Shown here piece by piece: positions 7,057 to 14,279 of a stretch of DNA of 15,217 bases. Origin of the DNA: an uncultured Oribacterium sp. (GTDB lineage: Bacteria > Bacillota > Clostridia > Lachnospirales > Lachnospiraceae); assembly GCA_934279105.1 (NCBI GenBank), contig CAKQWR010000028.1, positions 1 through 15,217 of the forward strand, in the 5' to 3' direction. Position numbers and translations under genes: made by a program. Each line of letters starts with the position of its first letter. Position 1 is the stretch's first letter. The notes beneath the pieces were generated by a model, which was given only the letters and a program-made list of their open reading frames with translations, made no database searches and was not told the DNA's origin.

Positions 7057-8574
7057 ATGCAGAAACTACAGAACCTGCTCCGACCGACCATCCAGCGATT
7101 TCGGACGCAATTACAGAAAACACCCCCGAATATCCGAAAGCAGATGCTTCTGTGCATCACTGTATCTCTTTTTCTGACCATCCTTGTATTTCTCTCGAAC
7201 CTCGGCAGCAGTACGCTCAAGGATGGTTCACATCTTCCGAGAAATCGCTATGGCGGACAGAAACAGTACATCACGCTGGAGGTTTCCGGTCTTGATGAAC
7301 GAAATACCGTTCCTGTCGATATCACCGTCAGTCCGAAACGCTATACACGGGAGGAAGCCAATGCTGTCTTCCGGGAGATTTATGAGCAGCTCGAAGAGCT
7401 TGTGGTCGCAGAGGGTGAAAGCTTCGCGAACCTCCAGCACGATCTTCATCTTATGACGAAACTTCCGAAGTACGGCGTAAACCTGTCCTGGAGTTTCTAC
7501 CCGGATCCGGATCCGGCACGGATGGCAGATACGGAACCCACGAAAGAATACGACGGTTCGATGGCCACGGCATCGACGCCGCTTCCGGCAGCGGAAGGAA
7601 TGGCCGAGTATGAGCCATCCAGATCGGTACCGAAAAAAGCAGATCAGCGCGAAGCTGCCCGGGAATACTACCAGCGCTATCGTCATCTCATGGACAGTGA
7701 CGGAACACTGCATAACGAAACGCTCCCCGTCGGAACGGTCGTGACCGGTTATCTTTCTCTTATCATGAGTACCGACATCGTGCCGGATTCTACCGATGCG
7801 AGCAGCAATTACCTGAAAACACAGTATCACTCCCCACCCTATCGCATCTATGTAAACATTGTCCCAAGGGAGCTCTCGCGCCACGAAACACTGCTGCTTC
7901 ATCTGCAACAGTCCATCACAGCACGAGACGAAGGGACACTCGGCGAAAACGAGCTCACGCTGCCGGGCGAAATCGATGGTCAGGCAATCTACTTTAGTGA
8001 ACGGGAGGATCGGACCTATCTCCTGCTGCCCCTGCTCGGTGTCATCGCCGCGATGGCGCTCTATATGCGTCAGGGCCAGCTCCAGCGGGAAGAAAAGAAA
8101 AAGCGAGATAACCAGCTGATGCTCGACTATTCCGAGCTGGTCTCGAAGCTCATGGTCTACATCGGTGCCGGGCTCACCCTGCGTAACGCCTTCGAAACCA
8201 TCTCACAGCACTACGATGCGCTCATCGCACGTGGCATCAAGGAAGACCGACCACTCTACCAGGAGCTCCGCACGATGGTGCTCCAATTCCAGCGCAACGT
8301 TCCGGAATCGGACATCTATCTCGGCTTCGGTCGGCGCATCAATTTGAAACCATATACGAAACTCGTCAGTCTGGTCGAACAGAACCGTCGAAATGGTACC
8401 CGGAATCTCCGCTCGATGCTGGAGCTCGAGATGGAGGATGCCTTCGAGCAGCGGAAAACAACAGCGCGACGTCTCGGCGAAGAAGCCGGAACGAAGCTGC
8501 TGCTCCCACTGTTTCTGATGCTCGCCATCGTCATGACGATCGTCATCGTTCCTGCTATGACCGCACTGAATTAA
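7057..8574 (+). CDS. tadC: TadC-like T2SF protein with large extracytoplasmic domain
   Basis: A 505-residue second platform protein. The C-terminal half (about 345-500) is a T2SF domain with VYIGAGLTLRNAFE and a final membrane segment (480-500). Unlike compact TadC proteins, it begins with a positively charged stretch, a membrane segment (30-48), about 270 residues predicted outside the membrane, and another membrane segment (320-336), so only three spans are evident. The outer part has two blocks joined by a Pro/Glu/Ala-rich linker (about 150-200). VSPKRYTREEANAVFREI (91-108) and IVPRELSRHETLLLHLQQ (268-285) resemble each other, suggesting an old duplication. The ATG follows GAGGTGTAGCG. As far as I know, similar enlarged TadC proteins occur in other Clostridia. 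The role of the outer domain is unknown; contact with pilin or cell wall is an inference. Confidence 0.85.
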   Translation: MQKLQNLLRPTIQRFRTQLQKTPPNIRKQMLLCITVSLFLTILVFLSNLGSSTLKDGSHLPRNRYGGQKQYITLEVSGLDERNTVPVDITVSPKRYTREEANAVFREIYEQLEELVVAEGESFANLQHDLHLMTKLPKYGVNLSWSFYPDPDPARMADTEPTKEYDGSMATASTPLPAAEGMAEYEPSRSVPKKADQREAAREYYQRYRHLMDSDGTLHNETLPVGTVVTGYLSLIMSTDIVPDSTDASSNYLKTQYHSPPYRIYVNIVPRELSRHETLLLHLQQSITARDEGTLGENELTLPGEIDGQAIYFSEREDRTYLLLPLLGVIAAMALYMRQGQLQREEKKKRDNQLMLDYSELVSKLMVYIGAGLTLRNAFETISQHYDALIARGIKEDRPLYQELRTMVLQFQRNVPESDIYLGFGRRINLKPYTKLVSLVEQNRRNGTRNLRSMLELEMEDAFEQRKTTARRLGEEAGTKLLLPLFLMLAIVMTIVIVPAMTALN

Positions 8575-8688
8575 GCCCACATTTATACACTGTAAACATA
8601 TCATCACCCACGGATTCAAACGTCTCTATGCACCTGTACAGAAACGCTGTTCCGTCACGAAAGAGGTCGACCCTCAGGAGGAAAAACC
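8575..8688. other. leader region of the pilin gene
   Basis: A 114-base gap between tadC and the Flp-like pilin. It ends in the strongest ribosome binding site of the window, AGGAGG at 8676-8681 with seven bases to the ATG, fitting a highly expressed structural subunit. GAGGTCGACCCTC immediately before it can form a short bulged stem that might mask or expose the site. No convincing promoter was found. Confidence 0.45.
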
Positions 8689-8997
8689 ATGTATGATACC
8701 TTAACCCTGTCCCCGATGAAGCACGTCCGTATGATGCCACATGCGATGCTGGATACGATCTTCGCCGTCCTGCGAAGATTATATGAGCACTTCCTGTTCG
8801 CATGGATGCATTTCATCACGACGATTCGGAAGCGCTGGCGTTCACTGCTGCAGGATGATTCCGGCGTCGGCACGATCGAACTCGTTCTGATTCTCGTCGT
8901 GCTGATCGCGCTCGTGCTCATCTTTAAGGACCGCATCAAGGATCTTCTGAACAGCATTTTCGATGAAATCGAAAGTTCCGCCAGCAAAGTGTACTGA
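8689..8997 (+). CDS. flp: Flp-type (type IVb) major pilin precursor
   Basis: A 102-residue prepilin and the probable main subunit of the fibre. The processing site reads DDSG|VGTIE: cleavage after G59 leaves V60 as residue 1 and E64 as the conserved Glu+5. A hydrophobic helix (about 64-79) and the amphipathic tail FKDRIKDLLNSIFDEI follow. The mature chain would be 43 residues, normal for Flp. The oddity is the 59-residue leader; class IVb leaders are usually much shorter. The leader is amphipathic and basic (RRLYEHF, RKRWRS). The start is set by a very strong AGGAGG; later ATGs, for example codon 40, have no such site, so the long form is probably real. The stop overlaps a possible ATG of the next gene in TGATG. 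Confidence 0.88.
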   Translation: MYDTLTLSPMKHVRMMPHAMLDTIFAVLRRLYEHFLFAWMHFITTIRKRWRSLLQDDSGVGTIELVLILVVLIALVLIFKDRIKDLLNSIFDEIESSASKVY

Positions 8998-9059
8998 TGA
9001 AGCAGGAACATCCACAATCCATGCGAGAATCCGATTCGTTTAAGAAAGAAGGTCCCACG

Positions 9060-11096
9060 ATGGAAACTGCATATGGTCGTCCGACACAGGCTTCCGTCAC
9101 CGTCTTTCTCGCACTCAGCTTCGCGATGATCGCTGCCCTGCTCCTCACCATCGTGGAATCCTGCCGTACCGTATCCGAGCGTCTGTTCTGGCAGACAGCG
9201 GTGGATACCTCGATGGAGTCCCTGTTTTCGCAGTTTCACCGTCCGCTCTGGGAAAACTATCGAATCTTCGGCCTTCAGTACCGGACAGATGAAGATTTAA
9301 GTGAAGAACTCTATGACTTTATGACACCGTATCTTACTGCCCGAAATCTCTTTCCCGGCAGTATCCGAGAGGACAACATTTCTTTCCTGGAGCATATCCA
9401 TATCACGGAAGGCATCAGCTTTGAGGAAGAGGTGCTGGAGTATATGAAGTATGGCCTTCTGGACTCGATGCTTTCCTTCGCATGCGATGATTTTCAAGAG
9501 CAGGAAATCGTACCGGAGCTGGAGAAGCTGTTTCAGCGTTCAGAGGAATCCTCTGAAATTCGGGAACTACAGCGTCTTTATCATCTGGATACGAAGGACC
9601 TAAAAGCCGTCGAAGATGCGATTTCGCAGGTGGATGCTGCCACACGAAGTGCAGAAGCGTATCATCAGGATGCCTGGAATGCACTCTGTCGCGAAGACCC
9701 CTACCGTTTTTATACCGCAAAAGCTTCCTTTCATCATGCACTGTCTGAACTGCAGAAGGCGGTTCAGCGTTATACCGAAGCCGCCGATCTGCTCGCAGAG
9801 AAGGTGACCGCGCTGCGGGAGGACTTTATGTCCCGCTCTGCTTCTCTTTCGGAAGAAGGTCGACAGGCCATCGATGCTGAAATTTCCGAATACGAAAATT
9901 ATGTATCCGAACGCGGTGTCGTTCGTGCCGAACTAGAAGCCATGCCGGCGAAAGCCGATGCACTCATGTCCGACGCCGATCGTGTCGAGCAGGATGTTGA
10001 AGATTTCGAGGAGTGGCTTGCGGATGCCATCGCCGATGCATGGGATGATGACGATGACGACGAACCGGATTTCTCGTATGAAATACGTCGTTTTTATCGC
10101 ATGGCTGCCGCTGACTGGCATAGTTTTGCACTCCTTCATTACGGCGGCGGCATTTCAAAAATCGATGCCGGAAACAAGGCGCGCCTCGATCGAATTCCGA
10201 ATCTTCTAAACGGAAATCTCCTGTCGCTGGTTCTGCCGGAAGGCGAGACCCCACCATCCCGTACCGCAATTCATGATACGGTACCTGCCTTTCCTGCCGA
10301 TTCTACCGCGCATCCGGTAGATATCGCTATCCTTGGGGAGTACGCACTCAAACACTTCCACTACTATCATCCGCGTATGCTATCTGATGAGCAGCTGCCC
10401 CCGAGTGGAGCAGAGGCACTGGAACTCGAATATCTTCTCGGCGGTGAAGAGAGCGACTATGACAATCTTTCTCAGTTTGTCACGAAGCTTGTTGCACTCC
10501 GGGAAGGCATGAATCTGATGTATCTCTATTCGAGTCCGGAGAAGAAAAATGAAGCCCGTCTTTTCGTCAGCTCGTTTCTCATCGCATCCGGAAATCCTGC
10601 GCTGATTTCTGTATTCACCTTCTTCGTGCTTGGTGTCTGGGCACTGGTACAGGCGATGCAGGATGTAAAAACCCTGCTCTCTGCCGGACGGGTCCCTCTT
10701 TTCCACGATGACGCATCCTGGAGCGTCGATATTTCCACTCTTCTTCGCTTCGCCGACCAGCCATCATCAGCAGCTGTCGATATACGCACACAGGGACTCT
10801 CCTATCGGGATCATCTTCGGGCGTTTCTACTCGGAGAGGGTCTCCTTCACCAGGCAGAGATCAACCGGCGAATGCTCAGTCGTATCGAAAAAAACATTCA
10901 GCTTATCGGTCCGGATCCGGAAACAGGCTTCGCCATCAACGAATGCCTCTATGCACTGGAAGCAACGGTACGCCCGGATACGCGACATGTCATGTACAAC
11001 ACGGGTGTGCTCCGGATGGTGACCGCTTCACCCCCTGCCATCGATTATTCCATGGAGATCAGCAGTTACTACAAATACCGAAATGATACGCAGTAA
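9060..11096 (+). CDS. DUF5702-like membrane-anchored pilus-locus protein
   Basis: A 678-residue protein of unproven function, assigned from overall resemblance to the DUF5702-type proteins of clostridial Tad loci. The N-terminus has a single membrane helix (about 12-33) entered through QASVTVFLALS, like TadE/TadG leaders but without Glu at +5. A long helical, probably coiled-coil region (about 130-315) follows, then the run DDDDDD (329-334), a second hydrophobic block around 503-530 (ISVFTFFVLGVWALV) followed by AMQDVKTLL, and a C-terminal block containing RDHLRAFLL. The ATG at 9060 has AGAAGG seven bases upstream; an ATG at 8997 overlapping the pilin stop would add 21 polar residues without a comparable site. 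It sits between the pilin and the TadE-like protein, so I infer a minor or tip-associated surface subunit. Homology support is from memory of the family pattern. Confidence 0.75.
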   Translation: METAYGRPTQASVTVFLALSFAMIAALLLTIVESCRTVSERLFWQTAVDTSMESLFSQFHRPLWENYRIFGLQYRTDEDLSEELYDFMTPYLTARNLFPGSIREDNISFLEHIHITEGISFEEEVLEYMKYGLLDSMLSFACDDFQEQEIVPELEKLFQRSEESSEIRELQRLYHLDTKDLKAVEDAISQVDAATRSAEAYHQDAWNALCREDPYRFYTAKASFHHALSELQKAVQRYTEAADLLAEKVTALREDFMSRSASLSEEGRQAIDAEISEYENYVSERGVVRAELEAMPAKADALMSDADRVEQDVEDFEEWLADAIADAWDDDDDDEPDFSYEIRRFYRMAAADWHSFALLHYGGGISKIDAGNKARLDRIPNLLNGNLLSLVLPEGETPPSRTAIHDTVPAFPADSTAHPVDIAILGEYALKHFHYYHPRMLSDEQLPPSGAEALELEYLLGGEESDYDNLSQFVTKLVALREGMNLMYLYSSPEKKNEARLFVSSFLIASGNPALISVFTFFVLGVWALVQAMQDVKTLLSAGRVPLFHDDASWSVDISTLLRFADQPSSAAVDIRTQGLSYRDHLRAFLLGEGLLHQAEINRRMLSRIEKNIQLIGPDPETGFAINECLYALEATVRPDTRHVMYNTGVLRMVTASPPAIDYSMEISSYYKYRNDTQ

Positions 11097-11127
11097 AGAT
11101 ATATCTATTCACAGATTCTAAACGTAC

Positions 11128-11142
11128 GAAATCCGTGATTTC
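11128..11142 (+). promoter_or_regulatory. hairpin GAAATC-CGT-GATTTC before tadE
   Basis: A perfect six-base stem with a three-base loop in the gap after the DUF5702 gene, six bases before a weak ATG at 11149. No T-run follows, so it is not a classical terminator. It may protect an mRNA end or tune tadE translation. Confidence 0.4.
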
Positions 11143-11191
11143 TATGTCATGAACCTACTTCATAGCCTGCGTAGCTTATCATCACTTCATC

Positions 11192-11215
11192 GATTCCGCT
11201 GCATCGCAGCGAATC
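11192..11215 (+). promoter_or_regulatory. strong stem-loop ahead of the tadE ribosome binding site
   Basis: GATTC(c)GCTGC-ATC-GCAGCGAATC forms a ten-base-pair stem with one bulged C and a three-base loop, ending eight bases before the AGGA at 11224-11227 that serves the ATG at 11233. It is the best hairpin in the window. Such a stem suits a translational control element or an RNA-processing barrier between the DUF5702 gene and tadE. It also argues that this stretch is leader rather than coding sequence. Confidence 0.5.
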
Positions 11216-11232
11216 TCATACTTAGGAAATGC

Positions 11233-12117
11233 ATGAAACCAGATCGAAGTCCTCTGCCCCGGCAAACGTCACACTCCAAGTACCCTCACCGGGCATCCGA
11301 ATACAAAAAACAACTGAATATACTTCTTCTGACGCCATGCCGTTCCTCCTTTACCATCGAGGCAGCGCTTGCACTGACCCTTGTGATCCTTGCCTGCGTT
11401 GTCCTCATGGTACCGATGCTGATTCTGAACCATCAGAGAAACGCAAGCCAGCAGATGGAAGCAAATGCCCGCCTGCTCGCGAAACAGAAATACGTCGAGT
11501 ATTATACAGCGAAGGAAGGGACACTCACCCTCGATCAGGATCTCCTGAGCAGTGGTGAAACTGCACTCTCCGCGCTTGTCCTCGGTCAGCAGATTGCGTC
11601 TCCGGGAATGAAAAACATCGATCTTTTCAGTGATTCAGAAGTCACAAAAGATACTATACGCTACATCGCAAATTATGACGCGGTTCTTCCGTTTTCCGTC
11701 CTGGGCCTCGATCATCTATCACAGCAGGTTGTCGTCCATCGTCGTGCCTGGATCGGTGCGAAAGGAAACCGCTGGATGGATGACCACAGGGAGGAAGATG
11801 AGGACGATCTCATCGTCTATGTCGGTATCAGTAACAGCGATGTATATCATACAACACTGAACTGTTCCTATTTCACACATGATTTTCTGGAAGCCAGTGG
11901 CGAAGATATGCGCACGCTTCGCAATCAATTCGGAGGTAAGTACAGTCCCTGCGCAGTTTGTCGGCCGAACCTGTCGACGCCGAAGGTCTACTATACCCTC
12001 GCCGCTCGAAGCTATCACGCAACGCCGGAATGTCGAAGCATGTATAGTAGTCCGACACCGATGCGAAAGTCCGAAGCCGAAGCACTGGGGAAGCACCCCT
12101 GCAATCGCTGTGGATGA
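11233..12117 (+). CDS. tadE: TadE-like pseudopilin with two HX4C/CX2C modules
   Basis: A 294-residue minor pilin-like protein. After a 38-residue basic leader the processing site is S|SFTIEAAL, with E43 at +5, followed by a membrane helix (about 43-65). The body is predicted outside the cell. The C-terminus carries two similar modules. Module 1 has H206 and C211 (YHTTLNC) and then C240/C243 (SPCAVC). Module 2 has H262 and C267 (YHATPEC) and then C290/C293 (HPCNRC). Module 2 also shows SEAEALGKHPCNRC, like the Ada-type zinc-binding pattern in which EA-x(n)-G-x-x-PC-x-RC recurs. These could bind metal or form disulfides. An acidic loop HREEDEDD (185-192) precedes them. The ATG at 11233 has AGGA five bases upstream; an ATG at 11149 would add 28 residues across a strong hairpin and lacks a ribosome binding site. 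TadE is firm for the N-terminus; the function of the modules is unknown. Confidence 0.83.
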   Translation: MKPDRSPLPRQTSHSKYPHRASEYKKQLNILLLTPCRSSFTIEAALALTLVILACVVLMVPMLILNHQRNASQQMEANARLLAKQKYVEYYTAKEGTLTLDQDLLSSGETALSALVLGQQIASPGMKNIDLFSDSEVTKDTIRYIANYDAVLPFSVLGLDHLSQQVVVHRRAWIGAKGNRWMDDHREEDEDDLIVYVGISNSDVYHTTLNCSYFTHDFLEASGEDMRTLRNQFGGKYSPCAVCRPNLSTPKVYYTLAARSYHATPECRSMYSSPTPMRKSEAEALGKHPCNRCG

Positions 12118-12177
12118 GTATCACATCGTTGCGACCGAAACAGCCATTTTCTCTTATACGATTTTTATTTTATACCC

Positions 12178-12624
12178 ATGTCTGATTTTCCTTTTTATCT
12201 CTACCTGTTTTATGCGCTCCTATGCGTCATGCTCGATGTTCGAACACGTAGCGTGCCGCTGCTCGTACATATCCTGTTTTTACTTCCCGGTTTTCTGCTT
12301 CTATGTACGAAGCTCAGCACCGTCGCACTGCTCCCGCTCCTGCCTGGCCTCATCGCCATGGCGCTGAGTAAACTCTCACGAGAAGCGCTCGGCTTCGGTG
12401 ATGCACTTTTTCTTCTGATTTCCGGCTTCTACTTACCCCTCTCATCACTGATGACGATCCTGATCTCCGGCATATTCACCGGCTTTCTCGTGAGTGCCGG
12501 ACTTCTCATCTATGGACGTTTCCGTGGAAAATCCATGCGCCAGGTACGCTTTCCATGGATTCCCTGCACCCTGCCTGCCATCTGCGGGATGGTTTTTTCT
12601 ATGTTTCAGGGCGCTGTTTCCTAG
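12178..12624 (+). CDS. A24 family prepilin peptidase 2 (TadV/CpaA-like)
   Basis: A 148-residue multi-span aspartyl protease and the second prepilin peptidase of the cluster. D20 in MLDVRTRSVP and D75 in LGFGDALFLL are the two catalytic aspartates. The second motif FGDALFL resembles PilD-type GxGDxxL with a Phe in the loop. The protein is strongly hydrophobic throughout, with spans at about 4-18, 28-46, 48-63, 77-92 and 94-113. It differs clearly from the enzyme at 3507 outside the motifs, so it is not a recent duplicate. The ATG at 12178 has no clear ribosome binding site; the gap from tadE is 60 AT-rich bases. It lies between the TadE-like and the leaderless pilin-like genes, hinting at a dedicated substrate, but this is inference. 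Confidence 0.87.
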   Translation: MSDFPFYLYLFYALLCVMLDVRTRSVPLLVHILFLLPGFLLLCTKLSTVALLPLLPGLIAMALSKLSREALGFGDALFLLISGFYLPLSSLMTILISGIFTGFLVSAGLLIYGRFRGKSMRQVRFPWIPCTLPAICGMVFSMFQGAVS

Positions 12625-12712
12625 ATCGCTGCTTATGGTCACCCGCGTTTATCAAGCGCTTTCATTTTCATACTACATATCGTTCAAAAGCGATTATTCA
12701 ACAGGAGTCTCT

Positions 12713-12952
12713 ATGCATACGATCGAAGCCGCCTATATCTTTTCTATCGTTCTGCTGGTCATCGGAACGATGATCACCAGCGCCATCAAACTACAATCAA
12801 AAATCAACGGTTTCTCGCGTTCTGTACTGGAAACAGAAATTCATAGTCACCAGCCGGATGGTGCTAAGAATTTCCAACCAGAGGATTTCATCCGCATGGT
12901 TACGGTTTTTGAACAGGATATCGACCCCGCAGAAGGAGAACATCATGAATGA
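12713..12952 (+). CDS. small leaderless pseudopilin-like membrane protein
   Basis: A 79-residue protein I cannot assign to a named family. It starts MHTIEAAYIFSIVLLVIG: with the initiator Met as residue 1, Glu is at position 5 and is followed by a hydrophobic helix (about 6-25), exactly the layout of a mature TadE-type pilin but with no leader to remove. The rest is charged (QSKINGFSRSVLETE; C-terminal FEQDIDPAEGEHHE) and probably soluble. The ATG at 12713 has AGGAG five bases upstream (CAGGAGTCTCTATG), so translation from here is well supported, and there is no upstream in-frame ATG near a binding site that would add a leader. It overlaps the DUF6382 gene by eight bases. It may be a minor subunit inserted without processing, or an unrelated small membrane protein. 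Confidence 0.72.
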   Translation: MHTIEAAYIFSIVLLVIGTMITSAIKLQSKINGFSRSVLETEIHSHQPDGAKNFQPEDFIRMVTVFEQDIDPAEGEHHE

Positions 12953-14279
12953 GAACATTCTGGAGCGTATGTCCTTTGAACACAGCCTCCGCCACAGCTA
13001 TTTACTTATCCCACAGGAAGCGTTCCATCTTCAGTCCTACGAAGCGAAGCTTCTCCGTGAAACGCAGGTCCCCGGAGCTCTTCCTATGGGCATCCGTCCG
13101 AACGCAGAAAACAGTACACTCTCCATCCTCGAATACGAACTGTCCGGTCTCGAGTCCATGGCAGGTTACTTTAGCAGCCGAAAGCTTCGCTATCTCTCAC
13201 TGGCCTGTCTCATGGAAAACATCCATGCACTGCTCGAGCATCTGGAAGAATTTCTCCTTCCGGAGGATATGGTGCTTCTGGATCCTTCTGCCATCTTTTA
13301 TGATCCGGAAAAGAATAGCTGGAGCTTTACACTTGTTCCCGGCTACCGCAGCTTGTTTCACGAATCTCTGAAAGCACTGATTGCCTGGCTTCTGAAACGT
13401 ATCGACTACAGTGAAGATCGAGTCGTCGTCATGGCATACACACTCTATAACGAATCCCTCAAAGAATTTCTCGTAATGGAAAATCTTCTCCGCATCTGTC
13501 GACAGAACATCGAACGTGAACGCCTGCTTCAGCTGGAGCGTAATGGCAACCGTACAGCCTTACAGAACGCAGCTTCTTTGCCCACAGACAGTCACGCTTC
13601 CATTCAGACTTCCGCTTCTTCCATAGCTTCTGACTGCACCCGAGATACCTACGGAATGCGCCCTCGGATGGTTTCCACCGATGGCATCTTCCGCCCGATT
13701 GACGCAGGCCTCTCGGAGCTGCCGGATTCCATTTCCGATACACAGGCGACGTTGAATCAACCGCCGATAAATAGTAGCGAAAGCATCGCTTTCCCTTCTG
13801 ATTACGGTGAGGATGAATACAGTAAAACCGTAAAGGCACTAAATGAACGTACACAAGACTATCCTGTGAACACCTACCCCGGTCACACAGCTCCATGCAC
13901 AAATTACACCGGCTTCGAAAATCATGACCTCGACGAGGTCAGCGTTTCCGAGCTTTCTGCTCCAGTGAAGACGCGAAGGACATTTCCACGCTTTCATCGA
14001 CGAAAAAACGGCGACTCCAGAGAAAACGAAAAACAAATCAAAAAAAGTGTGGAGAATTCCACACTGAAAGAAGCACTATCCACCGAACAGAGTCATGGCT
14101 CTTTTAAAGCGAAGACCTTTCTCTCTGTCGCACTTATGATTCTGATTCCTTTCCTGATCTGGTTCCTGAAAGGCGGTCTCGTCCTACGTCGCATGTTCCC
14201 TCTTATATTCGCACTGGAATGCGGGATCCTCGTCGTCATCGTCCTCGATTACCTGATGGCGAAGCTGCCGGATGATTAA
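12945..14279 (+). CDS. DUF6382-like protein with C-terminal membrane hairpin, no FHA domain
   Basis: A 444-residue protein. Residues about 1-180 match the DUF6382 pattern as I recall it: a YLLIP segment, PGALPMGIRP, LLDPSAIFYDPEKNSW (111-126) and LVPGYRSLFHESLKALIAWLL. A Ser/Thr/Asn/Pro-rich, probably disordered linker (about 200-385) follows, then two membrane segments (about 391-408 and 417-437), ending KLPDD. Family members in clostridial pilus loci usually carry a C-terminal phosphothreonine-binding FHA domain; none is present here, and I found no remnant in any frame downstream. The ATG at 12945 follows AGAAGGAGAACATC. It is the last gene of the cluster, overlapping the leaderless pilin gene. 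Position and membrane anchoring suggest a cytosolic scaffold or regulator of the assembly machine. Confidence 0.82.
   Translation: MNENILERMSFEHSLRHSYLLIPQEAFHLQSYEAKLLRETQVPGALPMGIRPNAENSTLSILEYELSGLESMAGYFSSRKLRYLSLACLMENIHALLEHLEEFLLPEDMVLLDPSAIFYDPEKNSWSFTLVPGYRSLFHESLKALIAWLLKRIDYSEDRVVVMAYTLYNESLKEFLVMENLLRICRQNIERERLLQLERNGNRTALQNAASLPTDSHASIQTSASSIASDCTRDTYGMRPRMVSTDGIFRPIDAGLSELPDSISDTQATLNQPPINSSESIAFPSDYGEDEYSKTVKALNERTQDYPVNTYPGHTAPCTNYTGFENHDLDEVSVSELSAPVKTRRTFPRFHRRKNGDSRENEKQIKKSVENSTLKEALSTEQSHGSFKAKTFLSVALMILIPFLIWFLKGGLVLRRMFPLIFALECGILVVIVLDYLMAKLPDD

Noticed and set aside
6242..7123. 293-codon minus-strand open frame opposite tadB
   Set aside because: The TadB motifs and gene order support the plus strand; the antisense product has shadow-like composition.
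7228..7908. 226-codon minus-strand open frame opposite tadC
   Set aside because: It lies entirely within tadC and has no recognisable motifs.
10044..10061. GAT/GAC run as a microsatellite or phase-variable repeat
   Set aside because: Codons are mixed GAT and GAC rather than a pure repeat, so slippage is unlikely.
11149..11232. ATG at 11149 as tadE start
   Set aside because: It has no ribosome binding site and the stretch contains a strong hairpin; the ATG at 11233 has AGGA at good spacing. Not fully excluded.
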